Assembly: GCA_002284855.1 (NCBI GenBank)
Contig: CP015603.1
Span: forward strand, 1,054,001-1,118,000
DNA from: Actinobacteria bacterium IMCC25003
Lineage (GTDB): Bacteria > Actinomycetota > Actinomycetes > Nanopelagicales > Nanopelagicaceae
Direction: 5' to 3'
Length of the DNA: 64,000 bases
Positions 17,877-26,712 of the stretch are shown here, one piece after another. Within the stretch, counting starts at the first letter, position 1; every line of letters begins with the position of its first letter. The position numbers and the translations under genes were made by a program. The notes beneath the pieces were generated by a model that saw only the letters and a list, made by a program, of their open reading frames with translations, made no database searches and had not been told where the DNA came from.

Positions 17877-19964
17877 TTAAGCGTCGATTTGTTCGCGATC
17901 GATTTCAGCAGTTGCGATGAATTCTTTACGAGGCGCCACATCTGAACCCATCAAGAGCTCGAACATATTCTCGGCAGCCTCACCGTCTGGGACAGTGATC
18001 CGGCGCAACGTGCGGGCATCTGGATCCATGGTGGTCTCACGGAGCTGATCTGCATCCATTTCGCCGAGGCCTTTATAACGCTGAATAGGCTCTTTCCAGC
18101 GCTTACCCTGCTTCTTCAAATCTGCGGTGACCTTCTTCATCTCATCATCTGAGTATGTGTAAAGGTATTCACCCTTCTTGCCGCCTGCACCCATTGTTTC
18201 GATGCGGTGCAGTGGTGGAATAGCAGCAAAGACGCGACCTGCATCGAGCATCGGGCGCATGTAGCGATACATCAAGGTAAGCAAGAGACAGCGAATATGT
18301 GCGCCGTCAACGTCAGCATCAGACATCAAGATGATGCGGCCATAGCGCGCTTCATCGAGTTCAAATGATTTACCAGAGCCTGCACCAATCACCTGAATGA
18401 TGGAGCCGCACTCTTTATCATCGAGCATCTGTGAAAGTGATGCTTTCTGAACATTAAGAATCTTTCCGCGGATAGGAAGGATCGCTTGGAATTCTGAGTT
18501 ACGCGCAGCCTTCGTAGTGCCGAGCGCTGAGTCACCTTCAACGATAAAGAGTTCGGTACGTGTGACATCTTCTGAGCGGCAGTCAGAGAGCTTCGTTGGA
18601 AGTGATGAAGATTCGAGAGCATTTTTGCGGCGCTGAATATCTTTATGAGCACGTGCGCTGATTCGTGTGCGTGAGGCGTTTGCAATCTTTTCCATGATCA
18701 ACTTGCCGTTTGCTTTATCAATACGACGCGTTGTGGAGAAGAACTCCTTTAACTTATCGGCAACAACTGCAGAGACAATCTTTGTGGCAGCTGCTGTGCC
18801 CAGAACTTCTTTGGTCTGTCCTTCGAACTGTGGCTCAGACATACGGACTGTGACAACGGCTGTGAGGCCTTCCATGACGTCATCTTTGATGACATCTGCT
18901 TCATTCTTCTTCAAGATTCCGGCGCTACGCATCGCTTCGTTAAATGCCTTAGTAATTGCGCGTTCGAAGCCAAGAACGTGGGAACCACCCTTGGGGGTCG
19001 CGATGATGTTTACGAATGAGCGAAGAGTTGAGTCAAAGCCAACGCCCCACTTCATGGCAATATCAACTTCCATATCGCGCTCGACATCGGTGGAAACCAT
19101 ATGGCCCTTATCGTCGAGAACAGGAACTGTCTCTTGGTAGTGGCCAGTGCCGTAAATACGAATTACTTCGCCTACTGGAGCATCAGGTTGTAAGAAGTCG
19201 CAGTATTCAGAGATTCCGCCTTTATGGAAGAAGACCTGAGTGGTCTTCTCTTTCTTGCGGTTATCGTTAACGGTTATGGAAAGTCCTGGAACGAGGAATG
19301 ATGTTTGGCGTGCTCGTGCATAGATATCTTCAAGATCAAGTTCAGCATCCTTGAGGAAGATCTGGCGATCTGACCACCACTTAGTGCGTGTGCCAGTTAC
19401 CTTTGCAGAGATCTTTCCGATGGTGCGCAAACCTGATTGTGGAGTGAACTCAGCTTTTGGTCCATCGCCATCGAAGACTCCAGCGACGCCGCGCTTAAAT
19501 GACATCCAGTAAATCTTGCCGTTACGGTCAACTTCAACATCAAGGCGTTCTGCGAGTGCGTTCACAACGGATGCACCTACGCCGTGGAGACCGCCGGATG
19601 CCGCATATGAACCGCCACCGAATTTTCCACCTGCGTGTAACTTGGTCATTACAACTTCAACACCTGTCAGGCCGGTCTTTGGTTCCTTATCGACAGGAAT
19701 ACCGCGACCATCGTCGTGAACTTCTACAGAGCCATCGGCTTCAAGATTAATCTCAATCTTCTTGCAATGACCAGCGAGAGCTTCGTCGACAGAGTTATCG
19801 ATAATTTCCCAGAGACAGTGCTGTAAGCCTCGTGAATCGGTTGAACCGATATACATACCGGGGCGCTTACGAACGGCATCGAGGCCTTCGAGGACGGCGA
19901 GGTCCTTAGCGGTGTAGCTATCTTTAGAGTCCACCGCTGCATCGAAGTTCAATTCATCTGCCAC
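17877..19964 (-). CDS. parE: DNA topoisomerase IV subunit B
   Basis: 695 residues from a GTG start. The GHKL ATPase domain begins YTAKDLAVLEGLDAVRKRPG, with IIDNSVDEA (ATP/Mg site) and DDGRGIPV. The TOPRIM domain carries EGDSALGTTKAARN and MSDADVDGAH, and the C-terminal IQRYKGLGEMD motif is present. The GTG at 19964 is favoured because TAACCT lies 8 bases upstream and homologues have short N-termini. An in-frame ATG at 20024 would add 20 residues. It partners the ParC two genes away; gyrB is not in the window, so ParE rather than GyrB is inferred from similarity. Confidence 0.92.
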   Translation of the reverse strand: MADELNFDAAVDSKDSYTAKDLAVLEGLDAVRKRPGMYIGSTDSRGLQHCLWEIIDNSVDEALAGHCKKIEINLEADGSVEVHDDGRGIPVDKEPKTGLTGVEVVMTKLHAGGKFGGGSYAASGGLHGVGASVVNALAERLDVEVDRNGKIYWMSFKRGVAGVFDGDGPKAEFTPQSGLRTIGKISAKVTGTRTKWWSDRQIFLKDAELDLEDIYARARQTSFLVPGLSITVNDNRKKEKTTQVFFHKGGISEYCDFLQPDAPVGEVIRIYGTGHYQETVPVLDDKGHMVSTDVERDMEVDIAMKWGVGFDSTLRSFVNIIATPKGGSHVLGFERAITKAFNEAMRSAGILKKNEADVIKDDVMEGLTAVVTVRMSEPQFEGQTKEVLGTAAATKIVSAVVADKLKEFFSTTRRIDKANGKLIMEKIANASRTRISARAHKDIQRRKNALESSSLPTKLSDCRSEDVTRTELFIVEGDSALGTTKAARNSEFQAILPIRGKILNVQKASLSQMLDDKECGSIIQVIGAGSGKSFELDEARYGRIILMSDADVDGAHIRCLLLTLMYRYMRPMLDAGRVFAAIPPLHRIETMGAGGKKGEYLYTYSDDEMKKVTADLKKQGKRWKEPIQRYKGLGEMDADQLRETTMDPDARTLRRITVPDGEAAENMFELLMGSDVAPRKEFIATAEIDREQIDA

Positions 19965-20189
19965 GGTGGCAAAGGTTAGCCAGCGAATCGTTCGCAACTC
20001 CGTAAGCGCGCCGATAAGTCTCATATATTGATTGGCGAGGGTGAGATATCTCTAAATATCGATAAATATGCGCTCAATCGGATAAAAATTTACATTCTTG
20101 CAATCAATTTGCCGAGCGGGGAATAAAGAGAACTGGCATGATGTTCCATAGATGTACAGAACTTCCCACCTAAGCGAACGGAGAGCGCG

Positions 20190-20399
20190 ATGACCGAGCA
20201 AGTAATCCTCGAATCCACACCTCTAAATGCCCTCGATCGATGCGATCGATGCGGTGCACAAGCTTATGTGCGTGCAACCCTAGTGACCGGCGGAGAACTT
20301 ATGTTCTGCGCTCATCACGGCAAAGAGTATGCAGAGAAACTCAAGACTGTCGCTGCAAAGATTCAGGACGAGTCAGAGAAGTTGGTTGAAGTTAAGTAA
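20190..20399 (+). CDS. DUF7455 small zinc-ribbon-like protein
   Basis: 69 residues with DRCDRCGAQAYVRATL near residue 16 and MFCAHHG near residue 39. This is a Cys/His pattern (CxxC...C..HH) that could bind zinc. The family is widespread in actinobacteria near the sigma-factor and gyrase/topoisomerase genes and has no known function. GGAGAG gives a fair ribosome-binding site 5 bases before the ATG. Transcription ends at a strong hairpin (20415-20451) placed inside the next, opposing gene. Confidence 0.88.
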   Translation: MTEQVILESTPLNALDRCDRCGAQAYVRATLVTGGELMFCAHHGKEYAEKLKTVAAKIQDESEKLVEVK

Positions 20400-20585
20400 T
20401 TAGTTTTGCTGAAGACCCTTATGCGAACCATCGCATAAGGGTTTTTCTTTTGATTGACCACAACCGCAGAACTTGGGATTTTCGATAGTTTCAATCACAT
20501 TGCCATCGGCATCGACGATATCAACGACTCCTGTGATGCGGATTGACCCGCTCTTGGGATTGATGAAAGCCTTTGCATCAGACAT
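20400..20585 (-). CDS. CDGSH-type iron-sulfur domain protein
   Basis: 61 residues. The C-terminal CDGSH box holds the C-x-C...C-x3-H ligands: FCGCGQSKEKPLCDGSHKG. This binds a redox-active [2Fe-2S] cluster in the MitoNEET family. It has no membrane helix, so it is cytoplasmic. It converges with DUF7455, starting at the base after that gene's stop. The codons for the CDGSH box form the hairpin used as the opposing gene's terminator. Confidence 0.88.
   Translation of the reverse strand: MSDAKAFINPKSGSIRITGVVDIVDADGNVIETIENPKFCGCGQSKEKPLCDGSHKGLQQN
20415..20451 (+). terminator. Rho-independent terminator of the DUF7455 gene inside the CDGSH coding sequence
   Basis: ACCCTTATGCGA (20415-20426) and TCGCATAAGGGT (20431-20442) form a perfect 12-bp stem with a 4-base loop. 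TTTTCTTTT follows on the plus strand. It lies 16 bases after the DUF7455 stop and overlaps the CDGSH motif codons on the other strand. Confidence 0.9.
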
Positions 20586-20602
20586 TGCGAGAACCGATCT
20601 TT

Positions 20603-22564
20603 TTAATCGAGGTAATCGCGTAGTGATTGCGAGCGTGAAGGGTGGCGTAGCTTCGACATCGTCTTTGACTCAATCTGACGAATACGTTCGCGAGTTACGC
20701 CGTGAACCTTTCCGATTTCATCAAGGGTCTTTGGCTGACCATCTGTAAGCCCGTAGCGAGCCTTGATCACATCAGCCTCACGATTGGTGAGACCACCGAG
20801 AACCTGCATCAACTGCTCCTGCAAGATTGTGAATGTCACTGATTCTTCTGGCTTTACAGCTTCAGAGTCTTCAATCAAATCACCGAATTCAGAGTCGCCT
20901 TCTTCACCGAGTGGTGTGTGAAGCGAGATTGGTTCGCGACCGTACTTCTGAACTTCAACAACCTTTTCAGGTGTCATATCGAGCTCTTTAGCGAGCTCTT
21001 CCGGAGTCGGTTCGCGTCCGAGGTCTTGAAGCATCTGGCGCTGTACACGTGCAAGCTTGTTGATGACTTCAACCATGTGAACAGGAATACGGATGGTGCG
21101 AGCCTGGTCTGCCATCGCGCGGGTGATTGCCTGACGGATCCACCATGTTGCGTAGGTAGAGAACTTGTAGCCCTTTGTGTAGTCGAACTTCTCGACGGCA
21201 CGGATGAGACCGAGGTTTCCTTCTTGGATCAAGTCGAGGAACAACATTCCGCGACCGGTGTAACGCTTTGCAAGAGATACAACGAGACGGAGGTTTGCTT
21301 CGAGCAGGTGGTTCTTTGCGCGCTTTCCATCTTCGACGATCCACTCGAGCTCGCGCTTGAGCTTCTTATCAATCTTCTTCGTGTTCTTCAGTGCCTCTTC
21401 AGCAAAGAGACCAGCTTCAACACGTGTTGCGAGCTCTACTTCAAGCTCTGCGTTGAGAAGTGCGACGCGACCGATCTGCTTGAGGTAATCCTTTACAGGG
21501 TCAGCTGTTGCACCTGCTGTGAGAACAGTCTGTTCTGGTGGGAGGCGCTTTATTTCAATCTGAATAAATCGAGCTTGCTCATTGAAGAAGTACTGCAAAT
21601 CTTCGAGGTTCTTGAGGTAACCCTGGTTAATAGCTTCAGCAATTAACTTCGCAGACTTTTCATTGAAAGTGTTCATCGCAAATTGCTGTTGGATCTGCTT
21701 GAAGGTCAGCGCCTTTGCATCTGCCTGGTCAATATTGTGCTTAGGCGGAACTTCAACCCCTTGAATCTTGCCGTTGATCGCTTCAAGAACTAGGTTTACA
21801 TTCTTGAGATCTTTCTTATGCTTTTCGCGCTCGTTCTTATCTTCTTCTTCATCATCTGCATCAGTATCAAGAAGGGTAAATGAGCCTTCTTCATTCTTTG
21901 TCTCATCTGAGAGAGTGACGACGCGTGGCTGATCTTTTCCATCTGCCTCTGCATCAATGATTTCAGCAGCTTCTGCAATAAGAGTTTCTACATCTTCGAG
22001 TTCGACTTCTTCGACAACGATTTCATTGCCATCTTCATCGAGAACAACTGCTGCCTTGCCACCCTTTGCTTCGGCTGCCTTTGGCTCTTCCTTAGGTGCG
22101 ATCAGAGCAAGCTGCGCCTTCGACAAGATGCGACTTGGTGCGCCAAGTCCTGCCTTGCGTGCCTTTTCTGTAGCTTCTGGGATTTCGACATCGAGCTGAC
22201 GCGCTTCGAGAGCGAGCGCCATAAATTCTTTCTTCACTGCTTTGCGATAATTATCGATTCCGCTTGCTGCGAGAGTTTCAATGATCTCTTTCTGACGCGC
22301 GATAGCGTTCTTGAGATCTACGAGCTGCTGAACTTCCTTGGCAGAGAGATCTTTCTTGAGTTCAACCTTGACTGGCTTGACTGGCTTAGCTGCAACCTTC
22401 TTAACGGGCGCTGCCTTCTTCGCTACTGCTTTCTTAGCAACGGCCTTCTTAACAGGAGTCGCCTTCTTTGCAGGAGCTTTCTTCGCTACAGCTTTCTTTG
22501 CTGCTGGCTTTGCTGCAGCTTTCTTGGCCTTAGCCTTGTTTTTGAGCGCACTAAATACAGCCAC
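20603..22564 (-). CDS. rpoD: Principal RNA polymerase sigma factor, extended N-terminus
   Basis: 653 residues from a GTG start with AAAGGAC before it. The C-terminal ~300 residues are a normal group 1 sigma: region 2 with [20 protein letters not shown] and [16 protein letters not shown], and region 4.2 with [14 protein letters not shown]. The first ~70 residues are Lys/Ala-rich, with KKAVAKK-type repeats. Then come a helical region, an acidic stretch ([15 protein letters not shown]) and a segment around residues 265-340 that I do not recognise. Most actinobacterial homologues are about 450-530 residues. It is the housekeeping factor that would read the TANNNT boxes seen here. Confidence 0.95.
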   Translation of the reverse strand: MAVFSALKNKAKAKKAAAKPAAKKAVAKKAPAKKATPVKKAVAKKAVAKKAAPVKKVAAKPVKPVKVELKKDLSAKEVQQLVDLKNAIARQKEIIETLAASGIDNYRKAVKKEFMALALEARQLDVEIPEATEKARKAGLGAPSRILSKAQLALIAPKEEPKAAEAKGGKAAVVLDEDGNEIVVEEVELEDVETLIAEAAEIIDAEADGKDQPRVVTLSDETKNEEGSFTLLDTDADDEEEDKNEREKHKKDLKNVNLVLEAINGKIQGVEVPPKHNIDQADAKALTFKQIQQQFAMNTFNEKSAKLIAEAINQGYLKNLEDLQYFFNEQARFIQIEIKRLPPEQTVLTAGATADPVKDYLKQIGRVALLNAELEVELATRVEAGLFAEEALKNTKKIDKKLKRELEWIVEDGKRAKNHLLEANLRLVVSLAKRYTGRGMLFLDLIQEGNLGLIRAVEKFDYTKGYKFSTYATWWIRQAITRAMADQARTIRIPVHMVEVINKLARVQRQMLQDLGREPTPEELAKELDMTPEKVVEVQKYGREPISLHTPLGEEGDSEFGDLIEDSEAVKPEESVTFTILQEQLMQVLGGLTNREADVIKARYGLTDGQPKTLDEIGKVHGVTRERIRQIESKTMSKLRHPSRSQSLRDYLD

Positions 22565-22584
22565 AATTGTCCTTTGGTTGTTTT

Positions 22585-22617
22585 CTTCGAACTTCTCGAA
22601 GCAATACCTATATTATA
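22585..22617 (-). promoter_or_regulatory. rpoD promoter -10 box and inverted repeat in the leader
   Basis: On the minus strand TATAAT (22617-22612) is a consensus -10 box overlapping the end of metX. It puts the start near 22605, about 40 bases before the GTG. Just inside the leader, CTTCGA-ACTTC-TCGAAG (22585-22601) is a perfect 6-bp inverted repeat that could be an operator or an RNA hairpin. No -35 is evident. Confidence 0.55.
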
Positions 22618-23705
22618 CCCGCAACCTTCAAGGCGTGCCGAATCGCATCGCCCATCGCTTCCGCCTCAACTAAGAATCCGTCGTGGCCAAAGTCAGAACT
22701 GATGACAATTGGGGCATCTGCCGTTGGAACAAGGTCAGATATCTCAACCTGAAGTCGAGGTGGGAAGAGGCGATCGGTATCGATCGAGACCACAACCACC
22801 GGAACTGTGATGGCTTCGAGGGCTTGCGCCACTCCTCCACGGTCGCGGCCGATGTCATGAGAGTTCATGGCATCAGTCAGAGCGATATAGGTATTGGCAT
22901 CAAAGCGCTTGGCGAGCTTGATCGCCTGGTGATCGAGGTAGGACTCGACGGCATAACGACCTGTGTCATCTCCCTGAAGCTGGCGGCCAAAGCGCACATC
23001 CATCTCAGATTCGGTGCGATAGGTGAGGTGGGCAATGCGGCGAGCAATTCCCATACCGTCTATTGGCCCGCGCTCTTGTTCGTAATAATCGCCGCCATTG
23101 AAGTGTGGGTCAGATTTAATGGCGCGGATTTGAATGGATGCGGTTCCGATTTGATCGCCAGTTGCAACAGCTGAAGAACCAATAGTGCAGATGGCGCCGA
23201 CGCGATGTGGAAGTTGGACCGCCCATTCGAGTGAACGCATGCCACCTAATGATGGGCCTACTGCCAATAAATACTTCTCGATTCCTAGTGCATCGCTAAA
23301 GGCAACTTCTGCGTTGACCATGTCTCGGATGGTGATGATGGGAAAGCGGGAACCGTAACGCTTTCCATCAGGAGCAATACTCGATGGACCTGTTGATCCT
23401 TGACAGCCACCGATGACATTGGGACAGACGATGAAATATTTATCGGTATCAAAGGGAAGTCCTGGGCCGACCATCTGTGGCCACCACCCAGTGACATCAG
23501 ACCATCCGGTCATCGCATGGTTGATCAGAATTGCATTGGATTTATCTGCGTTGAGAGTTCCCCAAGTTTGATAAGCGATAGTGATATCAGGAAGGGTCTC
23601 GCCATTTTCTAGAAGTAAGAAACCAATCTTGACGAATTTACGATCGCCTGGATCATCGCCCTCAAGCCACGCACCAGTGACATCGAAGTTAGGTGTTCTG
23701 GTCAT
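22608..23705 (-). CDS. metX: Homoserine O-acetyltransferase
   Basis: Acylates homoserine for methionine synthesis. 365 residues of the alpha/beta-hydrolase fold. The nucleophile serine is in [12 protein letters not shown], with the catalytic aspartate in the [12 protein letters not shown] segment and the histidine in DFGHDGF. The start is the ATG at 23705 with AAGGA 7 bases upstream; a longer reading frame starting at 23747 would run through the riboswitch and is rejected. The SAM-IV riboswitch ends about 8 bases before the ATG, next to the ribosome-binding site, suggesting control of translation by S-adenosylmethionine. Confidence 0.94.
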   Translation of the reverse strand: MTRTPNFDVTGAWLEGDDPGDRKFVKIGFLLLENGETLPDITIAYQTWGTLNADKSNAILINHAMTGWSDVTGWWPQMVGPGLPFDTDKYFIVCPNVIGGCQGSTGPSSIAPDGKRYGSRFPIITIRDMVNAEVAFSDALGIEKYLLAVGPSLGGMRSLEWAVQLPHRVGAICTIGSSAVATGDQIGTASIQIRAIKSDPHFNGGDYYEQERGPIDGMGIARRIAHLTYRTESEMDVRFGRQLQGDDTGRYAVESYLDHQAIKLAKRFDANTYIALTDAMNSHDIGRDRGGVAQALEAITVPVVVVSIDTDRLFPPRLQVEISDLVPTADAPIVISSDFGHDGFLVEAEAMGDAIRHALKVAGII

Positions 23706-23712
23706 AGATAAA

Positions 23713-23831
23713 TCCTTCACGCACTTGCAGCTGCACAATGAGTGCACCTACCTGGTCGTCACCCGGAGCACCCCACCGCGGTGGAGGGTTGCCGTCTCAT
23801 CAGCCGGGGCTATCGATGAGAACTCGTGACC
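23713..23831 (-). promoter_or_regulatory. SAM-IV riboswitch upstream of metX
   Basis: On the minus strand the region begins GGTCACGAG and contains AGCCCCGGCT and CGGCAACCCTCCA. It then has GCGGTGGGGTGCTCCGGGTG and GACGACCAGG. This matches my memory of the conserved core of actinobacterial SAM-IV aptamers, and an additional stem-rich 3' part follows. The gene downstream is metX, a standard target. A TAATAT -10 box at 23844-23839 puts the transcript start at about the first base of the element. The metX Shine-Dalgarno lies within or right beside the 3' end. Confidence 0.88.
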
Positions 23832-23841
23832 ACTGCATATA

Positions 23842-24834
23842 TTACCCGAAGATTCCCGCCACAACTTTGGGGTGAAGTTCAGCCCGCATCGCAGTAAATG
23901 AGTGTGGTGGCCAGCCCGCTGTGAAGACGCGGCGCAAGAGAAGGCTTAGCGAATATTGATCATCATCGTGCAAGGCGCGGTCGAGCGCCTTTTGTGCCAA
24001 CGCCCCTTCCCCACGTTCGTAGGCGAGGGCGGCAAAGAGAGATGCAATCGGTGCAACAAATCCGCGAGGTGCGATGCGCAATAAGTCGCGCCACATCGCC
24101 CAATAGGAGTCGGCTGTCTCATCGGTATGCGAACCCAGAGCAAAGTCGCGCACCTGAATATCGCTCATCCGACCAATAACCCGCGCTACTAATTCGCGAT
24201 CTTCGGCGCCACGTCCTTCGCGGTATTCGCCCGCTAAATCAATAATCGCAGTTGCTCCATCGCGTTGGAGATCATTGATCTCTTCAGCATCGCTGCTTAT
24301 CCAGAACTGCTGTACTTCATCTTGCCAACCACTTTCAAAGGAAGATGGCACCGCAGCAATTGATTGCACTAGACCATCAACACTTTCAAAGGGCATGGGA
24401 TGTCCGGCAATGACATGTTCGGCTGCAATACGCGATGAATCAAGATCTGGGATCTCATTTCCATCAGGCGGGCAGCATGTGGGATCAGAGCAGAGCATCG
24501 AGCGAAAACGATTATTGCGAACAATCAGCGACTCTTTAATGTCGATTCCAGCGCGCATCAAAGCAGCGGATGTATTGATTAATACGCTCTCGGGATCTAC
24601 TGAGCTCTCGTGCGCATAGGCCACAATCAAAGCCGCCTGCGCTTCTTCGCGTACAAAGTGCGATGCTAATAGGTCATAACTTTCGCTTGCGATATCTGTG
24701 GGTAAATCAACGCGCATAGCCATTCCCACCGCATCTTCTTTCAGCGATACCAAGACCAATGAATTCTGCGGGTGGTAGCCGATGAGAAATGGAATTGCAG
24801 CAAGGAGGTCGTGAGGGGAAGTAAGTGTTGTCAT
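23842..24834 (-). CDS. DUF4192 family protein
   Basis: 330 residues. The N-terminus, TSPHDLLAAIPFLIGYHPQNSLV, is the family hallmark. The C-terminal half has helical repeats (LARVIGRMSDIQVRDF and following). No signal peptide or membrane segment is seen. Function is unknown; the family is nearly confined to actinobacteria. Its first 4 bases overlap the stop of the upstream secreted-protein gene, so the two are cotranscribed. Its stop codon overlaps the -10 box of the metX riboswitch transcript. Confidence 0.88.
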   Translation of the reverse strand: MTTLTSPHDLLAAIPFLIGYHPQNSLVLVSLKEDAVGMAMRVDLPTDIASESYDLLASHFVREEAQAALIVAYAHESSVDPESVLINTSAALMRAGIDIKESLIVRNNRFRSMLCSDPTCCPPDGNEIPDLDSSRIAAEHVIAGHPMPFESVDGLVQSIAAVPSSFESGWQDEVQQFWISSDAEEINDLQRDGATAIIDLAGEYREGRGAEDRELVARVIGRMSDIQVRDFALGSHTDETADSYWAMWRDLLRIAPRGFVAPIASLFAALAYERGEGALAQKALDRALHDDDQYSLSLLLRRVFTAGWPPHSFTAMRAELHPKVVAGIFG

Positions 24835-25598
24835 GGCGTGCCTTTCTTATAGAGGACGGGAGGTGTGAAACGAGATGGTGCTGCAACAACAGAAATCGGT
24901 GCCACGGAAACTGTGTCGATCTTTCCTGGAATAGGAGCAGTGGCTCCATCGACGGTAAAGGTGCCCTCCCATCGCGTAATCAATTCGATGAGGTAATGAC
25001 CTTGATTGGAATAGGTATGTTGAATCTCGCCATCGGGATAGGGAGCACCGGCTTTACGTGTCATAAAGAAGGTGCCATCGCCGTAATGCCAGATAAATGT
25101 GGGCTTGAGTTGTACGGTGATAATTTCACCGACAATCTCCATCTTCTTTGTGATTACTTCAGGGACATCGCACCAGAAGAAGACGGGAACTTTAATAAGT
25201 GGTTGAAAAGATGGTGAATATGCGATGCCTGTTGTCGGCAGTAACTCAACTAATTTGTCACTGAGCGATGTTGCACTCGTTGTTGCTGCCGGCGTCGCTT
25301 TTTTTCGCACCACAGGCTTCTTGGTAGAAGTCACTACCTTCGGCTTTGCTGTGCCTGTGATCTTGGGTTTTGGAGCGACAGGCTTACGCACTACTGGCTT
25401 GCGAGTCCTCGCTGGCGCCGGCGCTACAGCTTTCTTTTCAACCGGGCCGCTGCCTTTACGACCTTCAATAACGATCTTTCCATCTTGGGTATAGACATCG
25501 ATACACGCCTTTTCGATGCAATCAACAGCATGGGCAGGAAGTGACATCCATGTAAAAATGGATGTAAGGAATATAGAAAGTGCAATCAACTTCTTCAT
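24831..25598 (-). CDS. Secreted protein with PKD-like domain
   Basis: 255 residues. A signal peptide ends near residue 24 (FTWMSLPAHA-VD). A Pro/Lys/Ala/Thr-rich linker spans about residues 55-120 with KKPVVRKKA-type repeats. The C-terminal ~120 residues include FIWHYGDGTFFMT and QHTYSNQGHY, the core of a PKD beta-sandwich. It is probably exported and held near the cell surface; no sortase motif is seen. Function is unknown. A TACCCT box 7 bases upstream of the ATG suggests a leaderless start. Confidence 0.75.
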   Translation of the reverse strand: MKKLIALSIFLTSIFTWMSLPAHAVDCIEKACIDVYTQDGKIVIEGRKGSGPVEKKAVAPAPARTRKPVVRKPVAPKPKITGTAKPKVVTSTKKPVVRKKATPAATTSATSLSDKLVELLPTTGIAYSPSFQPLIKVPVFFWCDVPEVITKKMEIVGEIITVQLKPTFIWHYGDGTFFMTRKAGAPYPDGEIQHTYSNQGHYLIELITRWEGTFTVDGATAPIPGKIDTVSVAPISVVAAPSRFTPPVLYKKGTP

Positions 25599-25668
25599 GC
25601 GCGGGAGGGTAGGTGCGCATGTAGGGCTTTAGAGTTCTAAAACCGTGAACTGTGGATAGGCTAGAAGC

Positions 25669-26136
25669 ATGACCGCACGCGATGGAGATGGCTGGATCGA
25701 ATGCGTCTGCGGCTCAAAACATTGGGGCAAACACGGCGCAGCAGGGCTACTCATTATTCGTGATGGCGCAGTTTTCTTACAACATCGCGCACCTTGGGTG
25801 CATAACGGCGATACCTGGGGAATTCCAGGTGGTGCTCGTGATTCACACGAAACAATTATTGAAGGCGCTATCCGTGAGGCCGTTGAAGAGACCGGTATCA
25901 AGCCCGAAGATTTACAGCCAGTACATACCTTTACCGATGATCATGAAGGCTGGAGTTACTCCACTGTTATCGCCTTTGCCAATGAGCATTTAGAAGGCCA
26001 CGAACTCAACGATGAATCACATGAAGTGCGCTGGGTGAAATTAGATGATGTCACGCGTTTGCCGCTTCATCCCAGCTTTGCAAGGAGTTGGCCAGAGTTA
26101 CGACAATGTATCGATAACTTGGTCGCACCAGCCTAA
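25669..26136 (+). CDS. Nudix hydrolase
   Basis: 155 residues with a Nudix box at GGARDSHETIIEGAIREAVEETG (G-x5-E-x7-REAVEETG, residues about 64-86). These enzymes cleave nucleoside diphosphates linked to another moiety; the substrate is not evident. A leading CVCGSKHWGKHGAAGLL segment is common in actinobacterial Nudix proteins. TAGGCT at 25657-25662 leaves 6 bases to the ATG. The last 39 bases overlap the convergent ABC ATPase gene. Confidence 0.9.
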   Translation: MTARDGDGWIECVCGSKHWGKHGAAGLLIIRDGAVFLQHRAPWVHNGDTWGIPGGARDSHETIIEGAIREAVEETGIKPEDLQPVHTFTDDHEGWSYSTVIAFANEHLEGHELNDESHEVRWVKLDDVTRLPLHPSFARSWPELRQCIDNLVAPA

Positions 26137-26712
26137 AGCGCCTTTATCAATATGTGCGATTATCAAGATCGTCTTTCCTTGGTCTCGTAATTGCTTGAGA
26201 CAGTCAATAATTCTTACCTTGCTCTGCGAATCTTGTGACGCCAGAGGTTCATCGAGTAAGTAAATTTGAGAATCTTGGATAAGTGCGCGGGCAATCTCTA
26301 CACGTTGCGCCTCTCCCCCCGAAAGGGTTGTCACGCTCTGGTCGATGTAATGAGCCATATTCAGTTGCTCTAGAACCAATGGAATTCTTGCTCGAGAAGA
26401 TGCATCTTGTCCCATTGCGAGTACCTCAGCTGCGCTGTAGGAGAGCCAGTAATTACGGTTCTGCATCACCACGCTACGCAGCTCTGCCTGTTCGTGCAGC
26501 GTCAGATGCGCCAGATTTCTCCCAGCTAACCAGATCTCTCCACTAGCTACTTCAATATCTCCAGCGATAGCTGCTACGAGCGAGCTTTTGCCACAACCAT
26601 TAGGACCAACAATTGCTGTGATGGTTCCAGGTTCCATCTCTGCAGAAAAATTTGAAATCACTGTGCGATTGCCACGAACAATGGTGACATCCTTAATCGA
26701 GATCATCGCCAT
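26098..26712 (-). CDS. FecCD-type ABC importer, ATP-binding protein
   Basis: 204 residues, shorter than the usual 250-270. It still has Walker A GPNGCGKSSL (near 37-46), Q-loop VVMQNRNYWL, signature LSGGEAQRVEIARAL, Walker B IYLLDEPLASQD and the H-loop histidine in IIAHIDKGAL. It energises import of a heme, siderophore or cobalamin through the adjacent permease. It overlaps the permease gene by 10 bases and convergent Nudix by 39 bases. Confidence 0.88.
   Translation of the reverse strand: MAMISIKDVTIVRGNRTVISNFSAEMEPGTITAIVGPNGCGKSSLVAAIAGDIEVASGEIWLAGRNLAHLTLHEQAELRSVVMQNRNYWLSYSAAEVLAMGQDASSRARIPLVLEQLNMAHYIDQSVTTLSGGEAQRVEIARALIQDSQIYLLDEPLASQDSQSKVRIIDCLKQLRDQGKTILIIAHIDKGALGWCDQVIDTLS

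Noticed and set aside
20043-20052. GAGATATCTC palindrome upstream of parE
   Set aside because: Ten bases in an A/T-rich gap are too short to support an operator without conservation data.
20918-21646. 242-codon open frame on the plus strand inside rpoD
   Set aside because: It is wholly antisense to conserved sigma-factor codons and its product is Cys/Leu-rich with no recognisable domain. A mirror frame of a well-conserved gene explains it.
22340-22560. Nucleotide repeats in the start of rpoD as a tandem-repeat or mobile element
   Set aside because: The repetition reflects Lys/Ala codons in a low-complexity protein tail, with irregular unit length.
23706-23747. N-terminal extension of metX from an ATG at 23747
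   Set aside because: The added residues are encoded by the conserved 3' part of the SAM-IV riboswitch, and the ATG at 23705 has a good ribosome-binding site.
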